A stretch of 64,000 nt of DNA from Massilia agilis (lineage in GTDB: Bacteria; Pseudomonadota; Gammaproteobacteria; Burkholderiales; Burkholderiaceae_D). Under the pieces are notes generated by a model. That model saw nothing but the letters and a program-made list of their open reading frames with translations, was not told where the DNA came from and made no database searches. The number at the start of each line of letters is the position of its first letter. Position 1 is the first letter of the stretch. This document shows, one piece after another, positions 35,601 to 43,800 of the stretch. A program made the translations under genes and the position numbers. The stretch is taken from contig NZ_JANUHB010000001.1 of the NCBI RefSeq assembly GCF_024756255.1, forward strand, positions 992,001 to 1,056,000, read 5' to 3'.

Positions 35601-36943
35601 AGCATGATGTTGGTGCCGGTGCCCTGCAGGACCGACGGCGCGATTTTTGCCACGCCGCTGGCCGGGCCGGAACCGAACGTGGCCACGTCGGCCGGAGTGG
35701 CCGTGGCGCCCGCGCTCACCACTTCGATGTCGTACGGGTCGAGCAGCCAGCTGCCCGACTTGCCCTTGGCCGCGCCGGCGTTCACGGCCAGTCCATTCAC
35801 GTCCAGGCTGTGGCCCGAGGTCTCGACCTTGCCGCCGTCGCCACCAAGCGCGCCGCCGCGCGCGGATATGCTGCCGTAGGCGCCGGTCGCGTCATTCGAC
35901 CACAGCACCACCTGCCCGCCGTTTCCCTGGCTGGTGGCGTCGGCCTTGATGCGCGCGTCCTTGCCCATCCAGGTCTGGCTGGCGTCGGAAAGCAGCACAT
36001 CCTTGCCCTGCCAGCCGCCGCCCACCATCACGTTGCCGCCGCCCTGCGCGCCGCTGGCGTCCACCTGCGCATTGCCGGTCAGGCCCACGCGCGCGCCCAG
36101 CAGGTGCACGTCGCCGCCCTTGCCGGCGCCGGTGGCGCTGGTCACGCTGCCCTGCTCGAGCAGGGTGTCGCGGCTGGCCTTGAGCACGATCTTGCCGTTC
36201 TCGCCGACCACCGCGCTGTTGGCGCTGACCAGGCCGCGCTGGTTGACCAGCGCGCCATAGATGCCGACACGGCCGCCCTGCGCCACCACCTGGCCCAGGT
36301 TGATGGCCTGGTCGTCGGGCGCCGAGACCACCACGTGCAGGTCGGGGTCGCGCGAATCGACCAGCTGTACGCTGTGGCCGGCGGCCAGCACAACATCGCC
36401 CTGGGGCGACGTGATGATGCCGCTGTTGGTCACGTTCGGCGCCACCAGGAACACCTGCCCGCCGGATGGCGTGGTGATCGCGCCTTCGTTGCGCACCTCG
36501 CCAGCGGTCGGGCCGGCGCTGAAGTTCTTCTTCCCGGCCAAAAAGTCGGCGTTCGACAGGTTCAGGGTCGTCGCCACCAGGCCGTTCACGTCCACGCGCG
36601 CGTCGCGCCCGAACAGGATGCCGTTGGGGTTGATCAGGAAGACCTTGCCGTTCGATTGCAGGGCGCCCAGGATGCGGCTCGGGTCCTGCCCGACGATGCG
36701 GTTGAGGACCGCGCTGTCCGCGCCCTGCTGGATGAAGCGGGTGATCTCGCCCGGATTGATCGAGAAGCTCTGCCAGTTGATGATGGTGCCGGGCGTGTTC
36801 GTGATCGAGAACACGTTGCCCTGCTGGCTGAACGTCGCCTGGCCGGCCACCACCTGCTGGCCGGTCGGGGCAGCCACGGCGGCGCCAAAGCACGCCGCAA
36901 GCAGCAGCGGCACCAGCCGGCGTTTGATAGTTGTCGTCGTCAT
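32609..36943 (-). CDS. TpsA exoprotein: filamentous-hemagglutinin-type with sixteen C-x8-C repeats
   Basis: 1444 aa from the ATG at 36943 (MTTTTIKRRLVPLLLAACFG). After the signal peptide (cut near 25) comes the two-partner secretion domain (about 30-270) with GTIINWQSFSI, NRIVGQDPSRILG and the NPNGI motif at 105-109. Residues 270 to about 1030 are Gly/Ser/Asn-rich beta-helix sequence. From about 1040 to 1345 (DNA 33826 to 32908) sixteen modules of the form C-x8-C follow, most as C-x2-N-P-x4-G-C and many linked by V-L-P. The tail is Pro/Gly/Ser/Lys-rich and ends KTYCN. The N-terminal half is standard for surface adhesins or large exoproteins; I know of no function for the Cys modules. It is 11 nt from the TpsB gene upstream and overlaps the FecR-like gene downstream. 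Confidence 0.9.
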   Translation of the reverse strand: MTTTTIKRRLVPLLLAACFGAAVAAPTGQQVVAGQATFSQQGNVFSITNTPGTIINWQSFSINPGEITRFIQQGADSAVLNRIVGQDPSRILGALQSNGKVFLINPNGILFGRDARVDVNGLVATTLNLSNADFLAGKKNFSAGPTAGEVRNEGAITTPSGGQVFLVAPNVTNSGIITSPQGDVVLAAGHSVQLVDSRDPDLHVVVSAPDDQAINLGQVVAQGGRVGIYGALVNQRGLVSANSAVVGENGKIVLKASRDTLLEQGSVTSATGAGKGGDVHLLGARVGLTGNAQVDASGAQGGGNVMVGGGWQGKDVLLSDASQTWMGKDARIKADATSQGNGGQVVLWSNDATGAYGSISARGGALGGDGGKVETSGHSLDVNGLAVNAGAAKGKSGSWLLDPYDIEVVSAGATATPADVATFGSGPASGVAKIAPSVLQGTGTNIMLQAQNDLTITDALSGSADVTGYANHNINVNANVSANGSVLFAAGNGINLNSAAKISSQNYVDLIADQMTLAGNIGGISGRDPVISFASHTPSRQIVVGSGTANGSSLWLDAAALARFSAYELNIGTSANTGGVNISSALNTSAHLSLDSSGPIAVNAPVSLGSSSNFLATLHGNRGTILDMAGPVTAGAVYLTGDGLRISKPITANTVKAMPHSPDAPITLGQLGEGTFGLDQSMLGQIDTADLTIGGLPGFFAGLSVSSALDLSSHTFGKLTLDAGGAALALSAPLTMPSGVLSLKSNLAVAQGEAGALNVDQLVVKGNYVALMAPNTINKVAGASTAGPFMLNTAGDVHVGDVGGMSGISASTSGLRITSGGALTLDRTLSAPESFVSLQAAGIGGAGTIRAGQLDMYSTNGVGSASASLNTEVSVLRVSNNQTGSKPVNIRNTGDLIVWGAYQSSASDSDNSGSLAIAATGTMTVPKISSSPSLSATAMMSSPGDGRVHTESGNISLTAQSGMTIGGEVSTKSGNIDLKVTSGAIEVHDGALVASVSGDITVAATSSTIATGAFQAAPGKLHLPSGSSGTPPPSPTPPTLDQCVANPAVDGCAALLEDARKTCAANPTGANCTAVMPKIDECKANPSATGCDVVIKQDQVQQCVANPTGASCSSSADYCAANPTFPGCAALNDKRGQIDACIANPKGAGCSVVLPTFDVCTAKPDTYGCAIVVKEHDKVAACAKTPGDPACASVLPSPDVCKNDASVFGCTAVLERLKFVACVGNPNGAGCDAILPPLDVCKTDKTREGCGAVIGKTFDYCLGSPGDPRCVGVLPTISQCVSDKTVAGCPAVLPTMTQCIASPTLQGCGVILPKLEVCAVNPNQQGCEAVLPKPDFCASHPNDASCVVFNPNPTTGSTEKEKAPVADAVQTTVTLINSSTQGKTSPATGGGSGAPATPPAAGGGSSGSDADKPSEKQSDKQSGPAGSENNGAKNEKPATKTYCN

Positions 36944-36954
36944 CTCTCTACCCT

Positions 36955-38541
36955 TCAGTAGGCCAGGCCTACGCGGACATGAAGCTTGTTCTTGCTGGTG
37001 CCGGTCAACGCGCCTTCCTTGAGCACGTGGCCGTAATCGAGCTGGATGCTGGCCGAGCTGCCGACCGCAAAGCGCAGGCCCACGCCGGTGCTGGCGATGG
37101 CGGTGCTGGTCAGTTCGCCCGGCAGGGTGTGGTTGCGCTTGCCGTAGGCGGTGTCGTAGAACGCCAGCAGGCGGCACTGCCAGTTCGCCTTACCGCACAG
37201 GTTGGGGGTGTACAGCTCGTAGTTCAGCAGCACGCCGCTGTCGGTGGCCAGGTCGCGCTCGTTAAAACCGCGCACCGAGGTGCTGCCGCCGGCGCCGAAC
37301 TGCTCGCCCGGCACCAGCGCGTCGGCCGTGTACTGGCCGTTGGCGAGCATGCGCGCCTGCCAGTCGCCGGCCAGCGCCATCGAGAACGCGCCAGAAAAGC
37401 GCAGCAGGTTGAATGCCGCCTTGGCGCCGCTGCGCGCACGCTCGAAGTCGGCGGCGCTGCCGCGCGAACCGCCGGCGATGTTGTGCGCCGCCGAGATCGA
37501 GAAGTTGGCTTCGGCGCCGGGCAGCGGCAGCGTACCCATGTAGGCCACGGAGAGCGGGTGCACGGTGACGTTGTTGCCGAAGTCCTGGCCGTACAGCAGC
37601 ACGCTGTTACGGTACGCCTTGTAGTCCAGCCCGTAGACCAGGCGCGACTCGTAGTCGCCGCGGCGCGCCAGGATCTGGTTGTAGCGCGCGCCGTACACCG
37701 CGCCCTTGCCGCTCACCGCCAGGTTGAACAGGCCGGCGCTCACGGTGCCCGAGTCCACGTTCGAATAGCTGCCGAACAGGTCCACCGAATCGCCCAGCGC
37801 ATACAGCGGGATGTGGTAGCCGACGCCCCACACCGCCACCTGGTCCGGATGCTCGACCGTGGTGGTGTACTGCAGGCTGGCCACGTGGTCCAGGCCAAAC
37901 AGGTTGGCGTGCTGGAGCACCACGCCGGCGTGGGTCTTGCCGGTAGCGGCGGTGCCGGTGTTGTCCAGGTTGGCCATTACCTTCCAGGGCCGTTCGTCCT
38001 GCACCTCGACCCTGGCGTCCACCTCGTCGTCGGCCTCGCCGCCGGACAGGCCCAGGCTGATCTTCTTGGCCGGGTTTTCGTTGGCCAGCTTCAGGTTGGC
38101 CGACACCTGCTTCAGGTTCGGCGTCTGGCCCGGCTGCAGCGTGGGCAGGCTGCGCCGGATGTTCTGCTCCGAGAACGCCTTGTTGCCGCTGACCTGTACC
38201 TTGCCGATCTTCGTCTGCACCACCTGCAGGCGCACCACGCCGCCGTTCAGTTCCTGCTCCGGCAGCTGGACCGTGACCACGTTGTAGCCGCGCTCGTGGT
38301 ACAGCTCCTCGAGCGCCTCGAGCGCGCGCTGGACGTCGCCGAAGTCGCGGTTGCGGCCGGCAAACGGCGCGACCACGCGTTCCACGTCGGCCGGCGCAAG
38401 CAGCGTGTTGCCGCTGACGTCGAAACGGCTGATTTCGAAACGGATCACGTCTCCGGGTTCGGCCGTCTCGCCGGCCCAGGCGGCGCTCACGGCCGCAGCC
38501 AGCACCGAGCCCGCAAGCAGGCGTGCAAAGCGTTGTTTCAT
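36955..38541 (-). CDS. TpsB outer-membrane transporter (ShlB/FhaC/HecB family)
   Basis: 528 aa with a signal peptide (1-23, ending AWA). Two POTRA domains (about 35-180) are visible: RFEISRFDVSGNTLL then GKVQVSGNKAFSEQNIR. The 16-strand barrel follows, with the conserved lid-loop motif VRGF near residue 424 (STSVRGFNERDL) and a final aromatic residue (HVRVGLAY). It exports the TpsA partner encoded 11 nt downstream. FhaC-type partners are specific, so the pair should work together. Confidence 0.93.
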   Translation of the reverse strand: MKQRFARLLAGSVLAAAVSAAWAGETAEPGDVIRFEISRFDVSGNTLLAPADVERVVAPFAGRNRDFGDVQRALEALEELYHERGYNVVTVQLPEQELNGGVVRLQVVQTKIGKVQVSGNKAFSEQNIRRSLPTLQPGQTPNLKQVSANLKLANENPAKKISLGLSGGEADDEVDARVEVQDERPWKVMANLDNTGTAATGKTHAGVVLQHANLFGLDHVASLQYTTTVEHPDQVAVWGVGYHIPLYALGDSVDLFGSYSNVDSGTVSAGLFNLAVSGKGAVYGARYNQILARRGDYESRLVYGLDYKAYRNSVLLYGQDFGNNVTVHPLSVAYMGTLPLPGAEANFSISAAHNIAGGSRGSAADFERARSGAKAAFNLLRFSGAFSMALAGDWQARMLANGQYTADALVPGEQFGAGGSTSVRGFNERDLATDSGVLLNYELYTPNLCGKANWQCRLLAFYDTAYGKRNHTLPGELTSTAIASTGVGLRFAVGSSASIQLDYGHVLKEGALTGTSKNKLHVRVGLAY

Positions 38542-38766
38542 AGTTTTGGCTCTACGTTCTCTTTATTGTTGGTATCTCTTCAGGCCGCACGCTGGCTGGG
38601 CGCGGGGATAGAAAAATTGAAACGGATACGGCGACAAGTCTAAACACCTTTACGTTTCCCGTCAGAAAATTCTGGGGCAAAAAAGGCACTTCCCCCACTG
38701 GAAGGGGGATTCATCGCGGGCAAATGTTGCTCGGGTGACACACCGGTTGGCGCGGGCGCGTCGGCG
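38542..38766. promoter_or_regulatory. Intergenic region with tpsB promoter and cyclase terminator
   Basis: 225 nt between the cyclase stop and the tpsB start, both on the minus strand. The half nearest tpsB is A+T rich (for example TATCTCTTCAGG and the run near 38600-38650), fitting a promoter. No specific CRP-like site (TGTGA-N6-TCACA) was found by eye. Confidence 0.45.
38679..38709 (-). terminator. Probable terminator of the CHASE2 cyclase gene
   Basis: On the minus strand TCCCCC and GGGGGA form a 6-bp stem with a 7-nt loop (38691-38709), followed six nt later by TTTTTT (38684-38679). It lies about 60 nt after the cyclase stop. The gap between stem and T run makes it a moderate call. Confidence 0.5.
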
Positions 38767-41037
38767 CTATTTGGTTTCGAACGTGGTCACGCCATCCCAG
38801 CCGTCGCCCGGCGGATTGGCCCGGTAATGGGCGATGCGCGACAGGTACAGCTGGTACAGAGCGCGCTGCGGATGGGCGAGCGCCAGCGCGCGGATGCGGG
38901 ACTCGGCCTCGTCCCAGCGCTGGGCGCGCACCAGCGCCAGCGCCGCGTCCCAGGCGGCGATTTCGTCCAGCTCGGCCTGGCCCACCTCGCCCGCCTTGCC
39001 GACCGGCTCGAAGATGGCGACCGGCTCGTTCTTGCCCTTGACCCGCACCAGGTCCAGCTCGCGGTACACGTATTCGGGGGCGGCGTGGCGGGTTGCCTCG
39101 CCCACGCAGATGCCCACCCCGTACACCTTGGTGATGCCCTCCAGGCGCGAGCCCAGGTTCACCGCGTCGCCCATCACCGTGTAGGCGCGGCGGATCGCGG
39201 AACCCATGTCGCCCACGTGCATCAGGCCGCTGTTCAGGCCGATGCCGATCTTCAGCTCCGGCCAGCCGCGCTTGAGGAAGTCCTCGTTCAGGCGTTTGGC
39301 CGATGCCTGCATCAGGAGCGAGGTGGCCACCGCCCGGCTGGCGTGGTCGGGGAAGGCGACCGGCGCGCCCCAGAATGCCATCACTGCGTCGCCGATGTAC
39401 TTGTCCAGCGTGCCCTGGTGGCTGGCGCGGATATCCTCGGACATCGCGGTCAGGTACAGGTTGATGTACTCGCGCAGCTGCTTGGGCGTGAGCCCTTCGG
39501 AGATGGTGGTAAAGCCGCGCACGTCCACGAACATGACGGTCAGTTCGCGGCTTTCGCCGTCCATGTTGTAGGCCTCGGGGTTTTCGGCCATCTGCGCGAC
39601 CAGCTCGGGCGCCACGTATTCGCCAAAGCGCGATACCAGTGCCCGCCCCTTGCGATGTTCGGCAAAGTAGCCCCAGACCAGGTTCATCACGAACAGCAGC
39701 GCGACCAGGAGCAGGCAGGCGACCACGTTCAGGACCGCGTCATGCTGGCTGTACATGTAGTAGTTAAAGCCAATCGATCCGGCGAACACCAGCGCCGCCA
39801 GCAACAGCTGGTAGAGCGGGGTCAGCACCGCGAGCACCAGCGCCAGCAGCGCGCCCACCGCCAGGATCTGTACGAACTCGTAGCTCGCGCCATCGGCCGG
39901 GTAGGACTTGAAGCGCCCGTCGAGGATCGCCTTGATGACGTTGGCATGGATCTCCACGCCCGGGTACTCCTTGTTCACCGGGGTCGCGCGCAGGTCGACC
40001 AGGCCAGGCGCGGTGGTCCCGACCAGTACGATCGCATTCTTGAGCACGCCCGGGTCGGCCTTGCCGGACAGGACATCGGCCGCGGAGACATAACGGAACC
40101 GGCCACCGGCGCGTCCGCCAGGTCCGCTGAACTGGACGATGGTGGTCAAGCCAACGCCAACCGGAATCTCCCGCGCCCCGTCCGCCGTGAACATGAGCAG
40201 TCCGTCGAGCGCCCCGCTTTCCCGCTGGCCCTTCGTCAGCGTGTGCGCGGCCTCGGGCAGCACTGGCGTAATGCCCCCCTCCTCGACCTTGAGGTAGGCC
40301 GCGACCGTGGCCAGCGCCAGCGACGAGTAGTACCCATCCCGGATCTTCTGGACCAGCGAATAGTTGCGCACCACGCCGTCTGCGTCCGGCTCCACGGTAA
40401 AGCTGCCCGCGCCCATCGCCGCGTTCTGCAGTCGTTCGATATTGGCCTCGTAGCCGTCGGTGTTGTAGGCCCACACCTCGCGCCCGTTCAGCGCCTCTTC
40501 TGTGAAGATTGGCTTGGGCAGCACGCCCTTGGCCTGCCCGGTCGAGAGGTTGTAGCCGAGGATCACCGGTTGTCCCTCGAGCGCCTTGGCAAACAAGCCG
40601 TCGTAGTCAAGGGCGTTCTTGAGCTCTCCCAGCTTGGTGCGCAACACCGGCACGTCCTTCAGGTCGCGCTCGGCCAGCTTTTCCAGCACCGAGTAACCGG
40701 AGCTGTTGTCCGGCTCCGGGAACGATACGTCGAAACCAACCGCGCCGACATGGTAGTGGCGCGTGAGCTGCCCGACCAGTCTGGCGAGCACGTTGCGGCT
40801 CCAGGGAAAGCGCCCGACCTCGGTCAGGCTTTTGCTGTCGATGTCGACGATGACCACGCGCGGGTCGAGCCTTGGCTCCTCCAGCCGCATCCGCAGGTCC
40901 GACCACATCGTGTCCTGCCGCTCGATCACGTGGCTGGACCAGAACCCGAGGGGATAAAGCGCCGCGAACACGGTCAGCGCCAGGCCCGCGGCCCAGCGTG
41001 TCCAGTACTTCGACAGCAGTCTTTTCAGCCGATTCAT
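38767..41037 (-). CDS. CHASE2-domain adenylate cyclase
   Basis: 756 aa class III cyclase. A membrane helix (about 17-35) is followed by an extracytoplasmic CHASE2 sensor domain (about 40-375) containing VVIVDIDSKSLTEVGRFPWSR. Three helices follow (about 385-455), then the cytoplasmic catalytic domain (about 490-680). Metal aspartates lie in MFVDVRGFTTISE (near 500) and KYIGDAVMAFWG (near 545); the Lys of LDKYIGD and the Thr of AYTVMGDAVNLGSRLE favour ATP over GTP. A C-terminal stretch of about 70 residues (AWDAALALVRAQRWDEAESRI) looks TPR-like. It should make cAMP in response to an envelope signal. It precedes the TPS operon on the same strand. Confidence 0.92.
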   Translation of the reverse strand: MNRLKRLLSKYWTRWAAGLALTVFAALYPLGFWSSHVIERQDTMWSDLRMRLEEPRLDPRVVIVDIDSKSLTEVGRFPWSRNVLARLVGQLTRHYHVGAVGFDVSFPEPDNSSGYSVLEKLAERDLKDVPVLRTKLGELKNALDYDGLFAKALEGQPVILGYNLSTGQAKGVLPKPIFTEEALNGREVWAYNTDGYEANIERLQNAAMGAGSFTVEPDADGVVRNYSLVQKIRDGYYSSLALATVAAYLKVEEGGITPVLPEAAHTLTKGQRESGALDGLLMFTADGAREIPVGVGLTTIVQFSGPGGRAGGRFRYVSAADVLSGKADPGVLKNAIVLVGTTAPGLVDLRATPVNKEYPGVEIHANVIKAILDGRFKSYPADGASYEFVQILAVGALLALVLAVLTPLYQLLLAALVFAGSIGFNYYMYSQHDAVLNVVACLLLVALLFVMNLVWGYFAEHRKGRALVSRFGEYVAPELVAQMAENPEAYNMDGESRELTVMFVDVRGFTTISEGLTPKQLREYINLYLTAMSEDIRASHQGTLDKYIGDAVMAFWGAPVAFPDHASRAVATSLLMQASAKRLNEDFLKRGWPELKIGIGLNSGLMHVGDMGSAIRRAYTVMGDAVNLGSRLEGITKVYGVGICVGEATRHAAPEYVYRELDLVRVKGKNEPVAIFEPVGKAGEVGQAELDEIAAWDAALALVRAQRWDEAESRIRALALAHPQRALYQLYLSRIAHYRANPPGDGWDGVTTFETK

Positions 41038-41081
41038 CTGCTACGTCGCCCCTGCGCGAAGCCTTCCGGCCACGACCAACT

Positions 41082-42701
41082 TCACGGCCGGTACCCCGGG
41101 ATCAGGCTTTCGTCGATCTCGTCCACCTGGTGCGGCTCCATGTTCTGGCGCGCGAATTCAAGGTACACCTTGCGCCGGATGAAAATGTCGAACAGGTCCG
41201 GGTCGATGTGGCCGTTCAGGGCAAAATTGCCCATGATGCGCAGCGATTCCGACAGCAGCTTGCCCTTCTTGTAGGGCCGGTCCTTGGCGGTCAGCGCTTC
41301 GAAAATGTCGGCAATGGCCATCACGCGCGCCTGCACCGACATCTGCTCGGCCTTCAGCCCGCGCGGGTAGCCCTTGCCATCCATGCGCTCGTGGTGGCCG
41401 CCGGCGTACTCGGGCACGTTCTTCAGGTGCTTGGGCCAGGGCAGCGATTCGAGCATGCGGATCGTGACCACGATGTGGTTGTTGATGATCTTGCGCTCTT
41501 CCTCGGTCAGGGTGCCAAAGCGCACGGTCAGGTTGGCCACCTCGTCGCCGTCGAGCAGGTCGCGCTCGATGCCGTCCGGCCCCACCCAGCGCCGGGCCGC
41601 AATCTCGCGCACGCGCTCCTGGTCGGCTGGCGACATGCCCTCCCCGCCCACGTTCGCGCGGCGCAAAAAGTCGCGGTCCTCGCGAATGCTGGCCTGCTCC
41701 TGCGCCAGCGCCAGGTCGATCGCGACGATGTCCGCGCCCGGCTCGCACTTGCGGCGCAGCGCGCGGATCTCGGCGTCGCGCAGCAGTACCTCAAAGCGCG
41801 TATCGACCAGGTGGATGCGGTCGAAGATCGTCTCCAGCTTGGTCGCCTTGTCCACCACGTGCACCGGCGTGACCAGCTTGCCGCAATCGTGCAGCAGGCC
41901 CGCCAGCCACAGCTCCTTGCGGTCGGCGTCGCTCATGCGGAACTGCGCGAGCGGCCCGTCGCCGGTCTGGTGCGCGGCCTCGGCCAGCATCATGGTCAGC
42001 TCGGGAACGAACTGGCAGTGGCGCCCGGTGTACGGGCTCTTTTCATCGATGCAGATGTTGATCAGGTTGACCAGCGATTCGAACAGCTGTTCGAGCTGGT
42101 TGATGAGCTGCTGGTTGGTCAGCGCCACCGCGGCCTGCGCCGCCAGGGCCTCGATGAAGCGCTGGTCGGTGCTGGAAAACGGGCGTATCGCGCCGGTCTG
42201 CGGGTCCTTGGCGTTAATCAGCTGAAGCACCCCGACCAGCTCGCCCTCGTGATTCGCCATCGGCACCGTCAGGAACGACTTGGAGTGGTAGCCGAAGGTC
42301 TTGTCGAACGCGCGCATGCCCGAGAAGTTGAACAGGTCGGTCTCGTACACGTCCTCGATGTTCACCGACTGGCGCGTGTTGGCGGCGTAGGCAGCCACCG
42401 AGGCCAGGTTCGGCGCGCCGTTGGCGTCGGCCAGCGGCACCGGGGCGATGTCGATCGGGTTTCCGCTGGCGCCGCCCTGGTAGATCTCCAGGCTGTCGTT
42501 GATCGAGATGTGGAAGCACAGGCTCTTGCCGTCCTCGCTCGGGCGGTACAAGGTGCCGCCGTCGGCGTCGGTCATGCCCTTGGCCACCTGCAGGATGCGG
42601 TCAAGCAGTTCGCCGGTGTCGGCGCCATTGCCCAGCGAGACCGACAGCTCGGTAAGCAGGTGCAGGCGCTGCGCGACCTGGGCGGGAGTCAGCTCTTGCA
42701 T
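41082..42701 (-). CDS. GAF - HD-GYP cyclic-di-GMP phosphodiesterase
   Basis: 539 aa from the ATG at 42701 (MQELTPAQVAQRLHLLTELS). The N-terminal GAF domain (about 15-180) is a small-molecule or cyclic nucleotide sensor, with GTLYRPSEDGKSLCF and KSFLTVPMANHEGELVGVLQLIN. The HD-GYP domain has AGLLHDCGKLV near 268 and GGHHERMDGKGYP near 435, so the metal site and the GYP motif are intact. A stretch of about 110 residues lies between the HD part and the GYP part, longer than usual. No membrane segment. It should degrade c-di-GMP to pGpG or GMP. It ends 44 nt before the cyclase start and is divergent from the MBL gene. Confidence 0.9.
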   Translation of the reverse strand: MQELTPAQVAQRLHLLTELSVSLGNGADTGELLDRILQVAKGMTDADGGTLYRPSEDGKSLCFHISINDSLEIYQGGASGNPIDIAPVPLADANGAPNLASVAAYAANTRQSVNIEDVYETDLFNFSGMRAFDKTFGYHSKSFLTVPMANHEGELVGVLQLINAKDPQTGAIRPFSSTDQRFIEALAAQAAVALTNQQLINQLEQLFESLVNLINICIDEKSPYTGRHCQFVPELTMMLAEAAHQTGDGPLAQFRMSDADRKELWLAGLLHDCGKLVTPVHVVDKATKLETIFDRIHLVDTRFEVLLRDAEIRALRRKCEPGADIVAIDLALAQEQASIREDRDFLRRANVGGEGMSPADQERVREIAARRWVGPDGIERDLLDGDEVANLTVRFGTLTEEERKIINNHIVVTIRMLESLPWPKHLKNVPEYAGGHHERMDGKGYPRGLKAEQMSVQARVMAIADIFEALTAKDRPYKKGKLLSESLRIMGNFALNGHIDPDLFDIFIRRKVYLEFARQNMEPHQVDEIDESLIPGYRP

Positions 42702-42912
42702 GGTGTCGGGCTGGCCAAAAATCGTTGCTTTGTTGTAATTTCTCAAGTGTAACGGCGATGCGCCCGCGTGTACACTGTTCGATAAAAAAATGCAATTTTT
42801 GGAGCTATATGGACACAAACCCGCTATCATCGCCCGTGCTGGACGCGGCGGGCACGGCCGCGCGTAAGCCTCTGAATATAAAAAAACTTATCCAAGCCCG
42901 GGGGGATGACTG
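42702..42912. promoter_or_regulatory. Divergent promoter region of HD-GYP and MBL-GspE genes
   Basis: 211 nt, with A+T-rich patches at 42715-42745 (towards the HD-GYP gene) and 42875-42890 (CTGAATATAAAAAAACTTATCC, towards the MBL gene). TATAAA near 42879 is a plausible -10 or leader element. No operator was recognised. Confidence 0.45.
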
Positions 42913-43800
42913 ATGAAATTCCGCTTCTGGGGGGTGCGCGGTTCGATCCCGTCCCCCGGTCCGCGCACCGCTCGCTACGGCGGCAATACGACCTGCATCG
43001 AAGTAGGCACCGACGACGGCACCCTGATCATCCTCGACGGCGGCACGGGCCTGTTCGGGCTGGGCCAGCACTTGCTGAGCCGGCTGCCGGTCAAGGCCAA
43101 CATCTTCATCACCCACAGCCACTGGGACCACATCCACGGCCTGCCCTTCTTTACCCCGCTGTTCGTCAAGGGCAGCCGGGTGCGCCTGTACGGCGCGCAC
43201 GACGACGTGACCGGCAACGGCATCGAGCACGTGATGGGCGTACAGCTCCAGAACAGCTACTTCCCGGTCAGCGAAACCCAGCTCGACGCCACGCTCGAAT
43301 ACCGCACCATCGCCTGCGGCGAAGCGGTCACGGTGGGCGACGCAGTGGTGGACAACGTGCTGATGAACCACCCGGTCACCAACCTGGGCTACCGCATCAG
43401 CTGCAACGGCAAGTCGCTGTTCTTCACCGGCGACCACGAGCCGTTCTTCATCAACCCGCACGCACCAGGCGATGCGCGCCACGACGAATTCGAGCACCAC
43501 GCGCAAGCGCGCCAGCAGGCCATCGACGCGGCCATGGCCGGCGTGGACGCGCTGATCGTGGACTGCTCGTACACGGCCGAAGAGTATCCGGCGCACGAAG
43601 GCTGGGGCCACGGCACCTTCGACGCGGCGCTGCAGATGGCCGCGCGGGTGGGCGCCAAGGCGCTGTACTGCACCCATCACGAGCCCACCCGCAGCGACGA
43701 CGAACTGGAAGCGGCCTTCGCCACCGCCCTCGCGCGCCACAAGCTGCCCGCGGGCCTGAAGGTCGTGCTGGCCTACGAAGGACTGGAGGTAGAGCTGTAA
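42913..43800 (+). CDS. Metallo-beta-lactamase-fold hydrolase, RNase Z/phosphodiesterase-like
   Basis: 295 aa. MKFRFWGVRGSIPSPGPRTARYGGNTTC is the standard opening of a group of MBL proteins related to cyclic nucleotide phosphodiesterases and RNase Z. The metal site is THSHWDHIHG (H68, H70, D72, H73), with further ligands in MNHPVTNLGYR, FTGDHEP and TCTHHEP-like YCTHHEPTRSDDE. No signal peptide, so it is cytoplasmic. Given the nearby adenylate cyclase, cAMP hydrolysis is an attractive but untested role. The next gene starts right at its stop (TAA-ATG), so they are co-expressed. Confidence 0.87.
   Translation: MKFRFWGVRGSIPSPGPRTARYGGNTTCIEVGTDDGTLIILDGGTGLFGLGQHLLSRLPVKANIFITHSHWDHIHGLPFFTPLFVKGSRVRLYGAHDDVTGNGIEHVMGVQLQNSYFPVSETQLDATLEYRTIACGEAVTVGDAVVDNVLMNHPVTNLGYRISCNGKSLFFTGDHEPFFINPHAPGDARHDEFEHHAQARQQAIDAAMAGVDALIVDCSYTAEEYPAHEGWGHGTFDAALQMAARVGAKALYCTHHEPTRSDDELEAAFATALARHKLPAGLKVVLAYEGLEVEL

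Noticed and set aside
38827..41274. About 815-codon plus-strand frame opposite the CHASE2 cyclase
   Set aside because: No domain, biased composition, and it runs past the start of the cyclase; shadow.
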